A DNA stretch of 41,958 nt, from IMG/VR virus record IMGVR_UViG_3300020385_000022, positions 1-41,958 of that record; one strand, given 5' to 3'. The notes beneath the pieces were generated by a model, which was given only the letters and a program-made list of their open reading frames with translations, did no database searches and was not told the origin of the DNA. This document shows, piece by piece, positions 1 to 5,454 of this stretch; the stretch's first letter is position 1; each line of letters starts with the position of its first letter. This DNA comes from a virus. Both the position numbers and the translations under genes were made by a program.

Positions 1-2
1 GG

Positions 3-68
3 TTACCATATTTTTATCGTGAACAAAGATTTTTTGCTATAGCCCCCTGGTTTGAAGGAATGGACTGA
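3..68 (+). CDS. Possible C-terminal tail of a gene that starts before the window
   Basis: Frame 3 is open from the window edge to a TGA at 66-68 and reads LPYFYREQRFFAIAPWFEGM plus one Asp, a plausible protein composition. Frame 1 is open for only 13 codons. A 16-codon ORF (74-124) follows but has no other support. Between 69 and 167 I see no convincing gene. Too short to assign a function; the gene identity depends on sequence left of the window. Confidence 0.25.
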   Translation, partial: LPYFYREQRFFAIAPWFEGMD

Positions 69-167
69 AGTCCATGCTATCCCGCCACAACGAAATGCTC
101 AACAAACATGGGAGATTGCTGTAAGCACTGCAAGTGATCTGTATATATATAATAAAGGGGGAGAATT

Positions 168-518
168 GTGCGTTGGTTGCTCGTATGCATATTATGGAGT
201 TCGAATATTGCCGCGCAGAACGTATTGTCTAATCCAAATCCACCTAATCCTAATTCCTTTAAAGTATTCCTAGCATCTACAGATAAACAACTGCATATGG
301 CAGGCTGCTTCATGATCTCATCCGTAACCACTTCTTATGTGTATAATAGGACAGCAGATAAGCGTAAAGCCATCCTAGTAGGTTTCGGGGTTGGTATGGT
401 AGCGGGTATATCCAAAGAGATATATGATATAGAACATGGCTCTCCGCAATGGGGTGATATAGCGGCTGATGCAATAGGCTCTGGCTTAGGAGCTATTACC
501 ATAACCTTTACCTTTTAG
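168..518 (+). CDS. YfiM/VanZ-like small membrane protein with signal sequence
   Basis: A 116-residue protein starting at GTG, preceded by a purine-rich GGGGGAGA stretch about 5 nt upstream. Residues 1-17 look like a signal peptide (MRWLLVCILWSSNIAAQ). The body has the layout of DUF2279/YfiM and VanZ-like proteins: a DKxLHMAG motif near residues 39-46, a hydrophobic stretch, then KEIYDIEHG and a WGDIAADAIGSGLG segment near the end. These families are small envelope proteins of unclear biochemical role that are common in Bacteroidetes and their phages. Its stop codon overlaps the stop of the leftward gene ending at 515, so the two transcripts converge. An envelope or lysis-related role would be a guess. 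Confidence 0.6.
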   Translation: MRWLLVCILWSSNIAAQNVLSNPNPPNPNSFKVFLASTDKQLHMAGCFMISSVTTSYVYNRTADKRKAILVGFGVGMVAGISKEIYDIEHGSPQWGDIAADAIGSGLGAITITFTF

Positions 519-754
519 ATTCTCCCTGTATAAGTAACACTGATTGCATTGTTACCTTTCTGCTTCCCATCCCAAGTAACGCTCTTCTCTTCAATAGGTT
601 CATATACATCATAAGGCTCATTTACACCGTTCTCATTCGTACGGTTAACTGTTATAACGCGGCATCGACCTACTCCTTCAATGTATACTATGTTCTTCAT
701 ATTATCGATAATCGATTCTATTTCCCCTACCGGGTCTCCAAATAAATGTTCCAT
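515..754 (-). CDS. Hypothetical protein, last gene of leftward operon
   Basis: A 79-residue protein on the minus strand, the third gene of a leftward operon driven from the promoter at 1075-1105. It is acidic in its first half, includes a YIEGVGRCRV strand-like stretch and a polar middle, and has no membrane segment or recognised domain. It begins just after the tiny gene 759-854 and ends convergently with the + strand gene 168-518, sharing 4 nt. The coding case rests on uninterrupted reading, tight packing and the upstream promoter. Function not recognised. Confidence 0.55.
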   Translation of the reverse strand: MEHLFGDPVGEIESIIDNMKNIVYIEGVGRCRVITVNRTNENGVNEPYDVYEPIEEKSVTWDGKQKGNNAISVTYTGRI

Positions 755-758
755 ATCT

Positions 759-854
759 TTATTGTTTTTCTATACAAGTTTCTACTCCGTTAACTAACAC
801 TATCTGGCATACAACTCCCGTCATTGCACAAACAAATTCTCTTACTGGTTTCAT
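759..854 (-). CDS. Tiny hypothetical protein (31 aa), middle gene of leftward operon
   Basis: Reads MKPVREFVCAMTGVVCQIVL followed by 11 more residues ending in EKQ. It has a short hydrophobic centre with two cysteines (residues 9 and 16) and a third near the end. It sits exactly in the gap between the two other minus-strand genes, with only 1 nt to the upstream stop and 4 nt to the downstream start. That placement is the main argument that it is translated. Function unknown; it could be a small membrane-associated peptide. Confidence 0.45.
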   Translation of the reverse strand: MKPVREFVCAMTGVVCQIVLVNGVETCIEKQ

Positions 855-855
855 A

Positions 856-1047
856 TTATGCTGGTATTAAATTTGCAATTCGTAATTTGTTATCTATACA
901 TGTACCTAAGTTAACGGCTATCACATTCATTCTATGAATCTTAACCACTCGGTATACTTCCCATTCTCCACCTTTCTCACATCTTGGTGTACGGTGTTCT
1001 GGCTTCAATTTTACTAACTGGTTTATTTTTAAATCTTCTTTAAGCAT
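856..1047 (-). CDS. Hypothetical protein, first gene of leftward operon
   Basis: A 63-residue protein on the minus strand. It starts about 28 nt downstream of a Bacteroidetes-type promoter whose -7 element lies at 1075-1081 (minus strand). The sequence (NQLVKLKPEHRTP, EWEVYRVVKIHRMNVIAVNLG) alternates hydrophobic and basic residues like a small SH3-like beta barrel, a pattern also seen in the phage proteins at 3327 and 7295. Function not recognised. Confidence 0.55.
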   Translation of the reverse strand: MLKEDLKINQLVKLKPEHRTPRCEKGGEWEVYRVVKIHRMNVIAVNLGTCIDNKLRIANLIPA

Positions 1048-1074
1048 CTCTATCTCTAATTAATTAATATAATT

Positions 1075-1105
1075 AAAGATAAGGAATAATTCGCAAACGT
1101 CCTAA
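1075..1105 (-). promoter_or_regulatory. Bacteroidetes-type promoter for the leftward operon
   Basis: On the minus strand the sequence reads TTAG (plus 1102-1105), exactly 20 nt, then TATCTTT (plus 1075-1081). It matches the + strand promoter at 3106-3136 in spacing, in the AAAAAGATT sequence leading into the -33 box, in a further upstream AAAAAAAGCT box, and in the transcribed leader after the -7 box. The -33 element is TTAG rather than TTTG. Confidence 0.7.
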
Positions 1106-1194
1106 TCTTTTTGAAGCTTTTTTTAAGCCACACTCAACTTTTTTTTAGGCCGCACTCTATCACCTTATACCCACCTTTTAACTCCGCTCACTGC

Positions 1195-1208
1195 ATATTT
1201 ATTTAAAA
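1195..1208 (+). promoter_or_regulatory. Putative late promoter (ATATTTAT motif)
   Basis: ATATTTATTTAAAA lies 26 nt before the start of the gene at 1228 (from the end of ATATTTAT). It is one of nine intergenic copies of the same motif in this window, all on the + strand before genes. Proposed target of the gp55-like sigma factor encoded at 16195-16983; the assignment is inferred from position and recurrence. Confidence 0.55.
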
Positions 1209-1227
1209 GAATTAAAAAGGTTCTCCA

Positions 1228-2217
1228 ATGAAGAAATCTGATATACATAAAATCATCCGTGAAGAGTTTGTAAACATCCTTCGCGAAGAAACACTTATAA
1301 CTGAAGCATTCCAAGACCCAATCGCACGAATGTTAGCTAAAGACCGAAGCTTAGGTAATAGCTGGTTTAACTTCTTTAATGCCATGTCCAAATCATTTGA
1401 TATTGCTTGGGATAAAGTACCTAAAGGAGCATTTCAAAAAGTAACTCCGGGTTCTCCTTTAGCTAAAAAAGGATTAGCTATTTATTATATTAAAGGTGAT
1501 GTAGAGAATCCATTTGCTGGTACAGATCGATATGGTTATTCACGTGATGCCAAAATTTATGGTCCAGCTGTATTAGCAGCTACTATCAACAATAAAATAA
1601 CATATCAAAGCGGTAGAGGTGACGATGCTACAGTTGGTGGTAAGAGTCGCCGAAGTGAACCGGTAGGTAAAGCTATTAGAGGTACCATGCAAGTTAATAA
1701 ACTTAAAGACATAGCCGATATGGTATATGTGTTTGATTTGGAATCTTATAGAGGTGGAACCACTGCATTGAAATCTGCTAGAGCGCAATTGAAATTAGGT
1801 AAAGATAAATTTACAGATCATAAAGCTTGGAAGAAAGCTAATTTGAGTCGTTACGAAGATATTTTACGATCTCGTGTTGGTGGTAGAGACCAAGTAGACC
1901 GTATGGTAGCAGATATAGTTAAAATTGCAAACCAAGCTGTAACAGATGCAGTTAGTGGTGCATTGAAGCAAGACCGATATGGTGATATCATGACAACCGT
2001 AAGCGGCCAAGAAGTTATGCTTAAAGATGTTACTCAATCAATGAGCAATGCATTAGAAGATTATAGACGTTATATCCAGTATGAGAATGATGAAGATGGG
2101 GCTGCAAAAGCAGATAGCTATAGTGGTCAATATTACAGTGCTAAGAAAAAAGAATATGCAATGGAACTTAAACGTTACCTTAAAGGATTTAAAACTGGTA
2201 AGATAAAAAGATACTAA
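1228..2217 (+). CDS. Putative internal virion protein with capsid-targeting-like N-terminus
   Basis: A 329-residue protein of unrecognised fold. Residues 1-26 form an amphipathic helix-like leader (MKKSDIHKIIREEF, then LREETLITE) ending in I-T-E before Ala27. That resembles the I/L-x-E site cut by the T4 prohead protease at the end of capsid-targeting sequences. The same type of leader opens the genes at 2219, 5710 and 19047. The rest is rich in Lys, Asp and Ala with no membrane segment. Residues near 100-130 (RDAKIYGPAVLAATINNKITY) and 170-190 (VYVFDLESYRGG) look like globular beta structure. A late-type promoter motif lies upstream, fitting a virion role. The packaging role is inferred, not shown. 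The start has no strong ribosome site but is the first ATG after the promoter. Confidence 0.6.
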   Translation: MKKSDIHKIIREEFVNILREETLITEAFQDPIARMLAKDRSLGNSWFNFFNAMSKSFDIAWDKVPKGAFQKVTPGSPLAKKGLAIYYIKGDVENPFAGTDRYGYSRDAKIYGPAVLAATINNKITYQSGRGDDATVGGKSRRSEPVGKAIRGTMQVNKLKDIADMVYVFDLESYRGGTTALKSARAQLKLGKDKFTDHKAWKKANLSRYEDILRSRVGGRDQVDRMVADIVKIANQAVTDAVSGALKQDRYGDIMTTVSGQEVMLKDVTQSMSNALEDYRRYIQYENDEDGAAKADSYSGQYYSAKKKEYAMELKRYLKGFKTGKIKRY

Positions 2218-2218
2218 T

Positions 2219-3100
2219 ATGAAGAAATTTAGACTACATCAGATCATACGCGAAGAGATTCATAATGTGATGAATGAAAGTATTGTTCCGGCGCTATATA
2301 AAAGTGTTCCGGACAATTACGCTTATGATAAGTTTGCTCGCGATATTGCAACGTTCTTTAAAGAAGAATATGGCGACCATTTAGTTAGTCGGTTCATGTC
2401 GGTGTTAGGTAAATCTTTAAAAGAATCAGTAAACGAAGGTAAAGTAGATAGAGTTGTAGGACACACTAGATACAAATATGTTGGTGATGGTAGAAAAGGA
2501 AAAGCAATTGTATCTGGTCCGATGAAGGATAGAGAAAAGGAAGCTATTATCAAAAGAGCTAAAAAAGCAGGATATGTTGCTAAACCTAATATGGGTGGAG
2601 GAGTAACTATTCATGTAGAATCAGTTAACGAAGCTAGTAATGATACTAGACTATCTGGGCCGTTCACTGGAGATGAATTAAAGAAAATGATTACTCGTGA
2701 TGAAGATACAATGTTTTTTGCCAATGGGCAATACTATCAAGCAACATCAGCATTCCAAGACTTTAAAGATGATTTATCAGTAATGGATAAAGATGGGTCT
2801 GAAGATTATATTGATATTAAAGATATTGAATTTGCAGAAGCAACTCATGGCTTTGCAGGCGTAGGTTTAGATAGAAAGAAAGGACAAGTACCCGACGCAA
2901 AAGATCTATCCATGATAAACAGAGGTAGAGCTAAAGCAGCATTAAAACAAATTAAAACAGGTAAACGTTCAGATGGCATGCCAGGACCATTTACCGCTAG
3001 GTTATTTGGAATAACATCATCTGGTGATGTACATCCAATTACGGATGAAGATGCGCTTAACCAATATAGTAAATTTGGATTGGCAGAAAAAAAGCTATAA
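2219..3100 (+). CDS. Putative internal virion protein with capsid-targeting-like N-terminus
   Basis: A 293-residue protein beginning 1 nt after the stop of the previous gene, so the two are translationally linked. Its N-terminus (MKKFRLHQIIREEIHNVMNE) matches the leader of the upstream gene and ends in M-N-E before Ser21. Two further V-N-E sites occur at ESVNEG (about residue 70) and ESVNEA (about residue 137) and would separate a basic, glycine-rich segment from an acidic C-terminal half. The C-terminus reads AEKKL; those codons overlap the upstream box of the next promoter (3106-3136). No known domain recognised. The shared leader and operon position suggest the same class of virion-packaged protein as gene 1228. 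Confidence 0.55.
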   Translation: MKKFRLHQIIREEIHNVMNESIVPALYKSVPDNYAYDKFARDIATFFKEEYGDHLVSRFMSVLGKSLKESVNEGKVDRVVGHTRYKYVGDGRKGKAIVSGPMKDREKEAIIKRAKKAGYVAKPNMGGGVTIHVESVNEASNDTRLSGPFTGDELKKMITRDEDTMFFANGQYYQATSAFQDFKDDLSVMDKDGSEDYIDIKDIEFAEATHGFAGVGLDRKKGQVPDAKDLSMINRGRAKAALKQIKTGKRSDGMPGPFTARLFGITSSGDVHPITDEDALNQYSKFGLAEKKL

Positions 3101-3105
3101 AAAGA

Positions 3106-3136
3106 TTTGGTAGAGTGAAATATTTTTCTTATCTTT
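3106..3136 (+). promoter_or_regulatory. Early-type Bacteroidetes promoter
   Basis: TTTG at 3106-3109, a 20-nt spacer, and TATCTTT at 3130-3136, matching the Bacteroidetes -33/-7 consensus. Upstream it carries the conserved AAAAAAAGCT box that also encodes the last codons of gene 2219-3100. It drives the cluster of small genes that begins at 3167. Confidence 0.8.
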
Positions 3137-3166
3137 AATTATATTAATAAATTAAAAGATAGAGAT

Positions 3167-3334
3167 ATGAAAAAGTCATTCGGTACAATGCAGGTAGAGT
3201 TATCAGGTAGTTTAGTTTCCATTTCAAGTAATGGATCATTAGTAAAAGCTCAAACCGTTTCGCCTAATAATGCGATTCGCGAATTTGAAGCAATTTGTAA
3301 CAAAGTTGAATCATATGTGTTAAAGAATGCGTAA
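3167..3334 (+). CDS. Hypothetical small protein (55 aa)
   Basis: Starts 30 nt after the -7 box of the promoter at 3106-3136. Begins MKKSFGTMQVELSGSLVSIS and ends in CNKVESYVLKNA. It looks like a short beta strand region followed by a helix. It overlaps the next gene by 8 nt (GA-ATG-CGTAA), typical of the coupling seen throughout the window. No family recognised. Confidence 0.6.
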   Translation: MKKSFGTMQVELSGSLVSISSNGSLVKAQTVSPNNAIREFEAICNKVESYVLKNA

Positions 3335-3647
3335 GAAATTAAAATTAGGAAATATTGTTCGGGTCAATTTTATTGGCTCGAACTACGTTTGCGAGATTAT
3401 TGAAGTGGTTGATAAGACAACATACAAAGCACGTAATATAAAAACTGGAGTCATCATTCCTAATCTGCGATGGAAGGCTCATAAAGATAAAAAATCGGTA
3501 TGGTTTATAGAAGCTTTTATTTCAGATACTCCTGGCGCAAAGTCAACAAGGAGCATAGATACCAGAAAACAGACTACAAAAAAATCAGAGCTTGATCAAG
3601 CTATTAAAAAACAAAAAGATTTCATAAAAGGTAACATAAAAAAATAA
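3327..3647 (+). CDS. Hypothetical basic protein with SH3-like N-terminus
   Basis: A 106-residue, strongly basic protein. Residues 1-60 alternate beta strands and turns (LGNIVRVNFIGSNYVCEIIE, then a YKARNIKTG segment) as in small SH3-like barrels. The last 40 residues are Lys/Gln/Thr-rich and probably helical or disordered. Nucleic-acid binding is a reasonable but unproven guess. It sits in the small-gene cluster downstream of the 3106 promoter, 3 nt before the zinc-finger gene at 3651. Confidence 0.55.
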   Translation: MRKKLKLGNIVRVNFIGSNYVCEIIEVVDKTTYKARNIKTGVIIPNLRWKAHKDKKSVWFIEAFISDTPGAKSTRSIDTRKQTTKKSELDQAIKKQKDFIKGNIKK

Positions 3648-3650
3648 GTT

Positions 3651-3893
3651 ATGGACTGTATAAAATGCAATTCTCGGATACCAGAAGGTAGAATACAAAT
3701 ATTACCAAATACAAAAACATGTGTTAACTGTTCAAGTACCAGCCAATGGTACGCAAGGCCAGTTATAACAGGTAAAACAACTTACTCGGAAGTTGAAGTA
3801 ATAAAAGATACAGATGCAATAAAAGAAATGCGACGATATGATTCCAAAGGCCGCACCGGATTTGGCTCAAGTTTATATCGTGTGCGTAAATAA
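3651..3893 (+). CDS. DksA/TraR-type zinc-finger protein
   Basis: An 80-residue protein with a C4 zinc finger at Cys3, Cys6, Cys24 and Cys27. The spacing and intervening residues (CIKC-N-S-RIPEGR, then LP-N-T-K-TCVNC) match the DksA/TraR C-terminal finger. The family binds the secondary channel of RNA polymerase through a coiled coil tipped with acidic residues. That coiled coil is missing before the finger here, since the finger is at the very N-terminus. A true DksA-like action is therefore uncertain. The 45 residues after the finger are polar and end in basic SLYRVRK. It could be a phage modulator of host transcription, or simply a zinc-ribbon protein. Confidence 0.7.
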   Translation: MDCIKCNSRIPEGRIQILPNTKTCVNCSSTSQWYARPVITGKTTYSEVEVIKDTDAIKEMRRYDSKGRTGFGSSLYRVRK

Positions 3894-3904
3894 AAGGATA
3901 TGCC

Positions 3905-4099
3905 ATGAGTTTAGAAGACAGTATGATGGATATGTTTAATGAAGTTCGTGATAAAGGACTTCAAAAAGAATTTGATAATCAACTTGAAAAGATGCGCATG
4001 CAATCTAAGCATGATCATAAAACTGCCAATGAAAGGTGGGATTATGCGTTAAGAAGAATTCAAGGCTGGAATCCAAACAAATCTGAAAAAAAGCTGTAA
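3905..4099 (+). CDS. Hypothetical helical protein (64 aa)
   Basis: A highly charged, probably all-helical protein (SLEDSMMDMFNEVRDKGLQK, then NQLEKMRMQSKHDHK). No membrane segment. It ends in SEKKL, and these last codons form part of the conserved AAAAAAAGCT box upstream of the promoter at 4105-4135. Function not recognised. Confidence 0.5.
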   Translation: MSLEDSMMDMFNEVRDKGLQKEFDNQLEKMRMQSKHDHKTANERWDYALRRIQGWNPNKSEKKL

Positions 4100-4104
4100 A
4101 AAGA

Positions 4105-4135
4105 TTTGGTAGAGTGAAAAAGATTTCTTATTTTT
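4105..4135 (+). promoter_or_regulatory. Early-type Bacteroidetes promoter
   Basis: TTTG at 4105-4108, a 20-nt spacer, TATTTTT at 4129-4135. The sequence from the upstream AAAAAAAGCT box through TTTGGTAGAGTGAAA is nearly identical to the 3106 promoter. The leader after the -7 box (ATATAGTAGATAATTA) is identical to that of the promoter at 9955-9985. Confidence 0.8.
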
Positions 4136-4170
4136 ATATAGTAGATAATTATTAAGAAAAACAAAGAGTT

Positions 4171-4299
4171 ATGAAAATTTTGAAAAACATGCATCCAACG
4201 GATAAAGAAGCGTTAGCAGGGATTACATTCCTGATAGGTACAATAGCATTATTTACTGCTTCATTATGGACCTTTGCAATGATTACCGGTCAATGTTAG
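4171..4299 (+). CDS. Tiny single-span membrane protein (42 aa)
   Basis: First ORF after the promoter at 4105-4135. It reads MKILKNMHPTDKEALAG and then a hydrophobic span (ITFLIGTIALFTASLWTFAM) ending in ITGQC. The short basic/polar N-terminus plus one transmembrane helix suggests a small inner-membrane peptide. It overlaps the next gene by 7 nt (ATG-TTAG). Membrane topology and role are unknown; a takeover or exclusion function is possible. Confidence 0.55.
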   Translation: MKILKNMHPTDKEALAGITFLIGTIALFTASLWTFAMITGQC

Positions 4300-4427
4300 A
4301 GTTCCTTAAACATGCGTTAGGCTTATGTGGTGAGTCACATCCTAACCTAATAACTGTATTGTTAGGTGCACCTGCTATAGGTTACCTGGCATATCGTATA
4401 CGAGAATTTAAAAGTAAAAATGTATAA
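4293..4427 (+). CDS. Tiny membrane-associated protein (44 aa)
   Basis: Begins MLEFLKHALGLCGESHPNLI, followed by a moderately hydrophobic stretch (TVLLGAPAIGYLAY) and a basic tail RIREFKSKNV. Its start lies within the end of the preceding gene (7-nt overlap), so it is likely translated by coupling. Positive-inside distribution would place the C-terminus in the cytoplasm. No family recognised. Confidence 0.5.
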   Translation: MLEFLKHALGLCGESHPNLITVLLGAPAIGYLAYRIREFKSKNV

Positions 4428-4428
4428 T

Positions 4429-4731
4429 ATGTTACGAAGAAAATATCAACAAGAAAAACCAGATCTAATTCAAGATGTAGTTAGTAAAGGCAAACTAACA
4501 GCTATTCTTTCAATCAAACTTCAAGGCGTTAGTAAAATAGCAGATCATTATATTTATGAAGTGCGATTTTTAGATAATGGTATTGAAAAAAATATACCTA
4601 TCATAGCATTTGATGTTACTCAAGCATTAGCTAAATTAGAACCACATCTTAATATAGGTATTCCGTCTGCTACTCTGAAGTGGATGCTTGGTAATGAAAG
4701 AAATGTGAAAGGTTCAAATATAAACTTATAA
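4429..4731 (+). CDS. Hypothetical protein (about 100 aa)
   Basis: Begins MLRRKYQQEKPDLIQDVVSK, with strand-rich middle segments (TAILSIKL, HYIYEVRFLDNG, PIIAFDVTQALAKLE). I chose the ATG at 4429 because many genes here start at a TAATATG context just after the upstream stop. An in-frame ATG at 4420 adds three residues and overlaps the preceding gene by 8 nt, and is also possible. The sequence has the look of a small alpha/beta cytosolic protein. Function not recognised. Confidence 0.55.
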   Translation: MLRRKYQQEKPDLIQDVVSKGKLTAILSIKLQGVSKIADHYIYEVRFLDNGIEKNIPIIAFDVTQALAKLEPHLNIGIPSATLKWMLGNERNVKGSNINL

Positions 4732-4732
4732 T

Positions 4733-4834
4733 ATGAAAAAAACAATTGCAGCATGGTTAGCATGTACCTTAGGCGTAGTATGGATATCATTTATATTATT
4801 TGCATTTTATACTTTTATTTCAGACTTATGGTAG
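4733..4834 (+). CDS. Tiny single-span membrane protein (33 aa)
   Basis: MKKTIAAWLACTLGVVWISF followed by ILFAFYTFISDLW: essentially one hydrophobic helix with two N-terminal lysines and an acidic end. The start is 1 nt after the preceding stop. The end overlaps the SWIM-finger gene by 7 nt. It is the third minute membrane peptide in less than 700 nt, which argues for a group of host-membrane acting peptides. Confidence 0.5.
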   Translation: MKKTIAAWLACTLGVVWISFILFAFYTFISDLW

Positions 4835-5001
4835 CCAAGTATAGAGAAATGGGATCTCGTAATAAGAAGACTGGTAAGTTAAATTATTATGATATTGAAC
4901 GACAAAATGGATCTTATAGTTGTTCATGCCCAGCCTGGACTTTCCGGCCATATACTGATTGTAAACATATCAAGCATTTAAGGGAAAAACTTAGAGATTA
5001 G
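4828..5001 (+). CDS. SWIM zinc-finger mini-protein (57 aa)
   Basis: I place the start at ATG 4828, overlapping the previous gene by 7 nt; a longer reading from 4753 would just be the shadow of the membrane peptide. The protein has a CxC-x10-CxH SWIM finger (Cys32, Cys34, Cys45, His47, within SCSCPAWTFRPYTDCKHI) and almost nothing else. SWIM fingers bind DNA or protein and usually sit in large helicases or transposases. A free-standing 57-residue form is compact. It may bind DNA or help assemble another factor. Confidence 0.7.
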   Translation: MVAKYREMGSRNKKTGKLNYYDIERQNGSYSCSCPAWTFRPYTDCKHIKHLREKLRD

Positions 5002-5015
5002 ATATTTATATTAAA
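5002..5015 (+). promoter_or_regulatory. Putative late promoter motif close to a start codon
   Basis: ATATTTATATTAAA, the same motif found before eight other genes, but ending (ATATTTAT) only 6 nt before the ATG at 5015. If used like the others the transcript would be leaderless or nearly so. It may also be chance in AT-rich DNA. Confidence 0.35.
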
Positions 5016-5236
5016 TGATTACGTTAGAAAACATATCAACAGGAGAGGTATTTGCCGGCGATGAATTAGAGTTCTTTGTCGATGATGATACTCTTATCGG
5101 AGAAGTATTTTTAGATGGAGATTTAATATTTCAATCTTTAGATGTCCTTGATGATGACCAATTAGAACATGCTTTAAAGTTAGAATTTAAAATGGTCGAA
5201 GAGGAAGAAGATATATTTTCTAACTTTGGTCATTAA
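5015..5236 (+). CDS. Hypothetical acidic protein (73 aa)
   Basis: A very acidic protein (FVDDDTLIGEVFLDGDLIF, then LDVLDDDQLEHALK and EEEEDIF). It has no cysteine and no membrane span. Its charge resembles DNA-mimic or adaptor proteins made by phages, but no family match is visible. It lies between the SWIM-finger gene and the histone-like gene. Confidence 0.5.
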   Translation: MITLENISTGEVFAGDELEFFVDDDTLIGEVFLDGDLIFQSLDVLDDDQLEHALKLEFKMVEEEEDIFSNFGH

Positions 5237-5240
5237 TTGT

Positions 5241-5254
5241 ATATTTATTAAAAA
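5241..5254 (+). promoter_or_regulatory. Putative late promoter (ATATTTAT motif)
   Basis: ATATTTATTAAAAA ends (ATATTTAT) 18 nt before ATG 5266, the same distance and flank as the copy at 19023. It precedes the histone-like gene. Confidence 0.6.
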
Positions 5255-5265
5255 GGATTAATGTT

Positions 5266-5451
5266 ATGGCATCGAATGAATTATTCGCAAAGATGGAAGG
5301 TTTATGGACAGAGTTCCAAGACAATCATTCCAAGTTTACAGAAAAAGGAAATAAAGCAGCTGCGACTCGTGCAAGAAAGGCAGTTGGTGAATTAAAAAAA
5401 TTAGTAACAGAATATCGAAAGGCATCTGTTGCAGAATCAAAAAGATCTTAA
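5266..5451 (+). CDS. Histone H1-like (Hc1-type) DNA-binding protein
   Basis: A 61-residue basic protein whose pattern matches the conserved N-terminal domain of bacterial Hc1/histone H1-like proteins: MASNELFAKMEGLWTEFQDN, then a KGNKAAATRARKA core and ELKKLVTEYRKAS. In Chlamydia and Bacteroidetes these proteins condense or coat the nucleoid. Here the Lys/Ala-rich C-terminal tail typical of full-length Hc1 is missing, leaving only the helical core. With a late-type promoter upstream, possible roles are condensing phage DNA for packaging or binding the host nucleoid. AAAGGA sequences lie upstream; spacing to the next gene is 3 nt. Confidence 0.75.
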   Translation: MASNELFAKMEGLWTEFQDNHSKFTEKGNKAAATRARKAVGELKKLVTEYRKASVAESKRS

Positions 5452-5454
5452 ACA

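Noticed and set aside
52-273. 73-codon + strand ORF beginning at TTG
   Set aside because: It overlaps most of the signal-peptide gene at 168-518 in another frame, has a weak start and no recognisable protein features; the 168 gene is far better supported.
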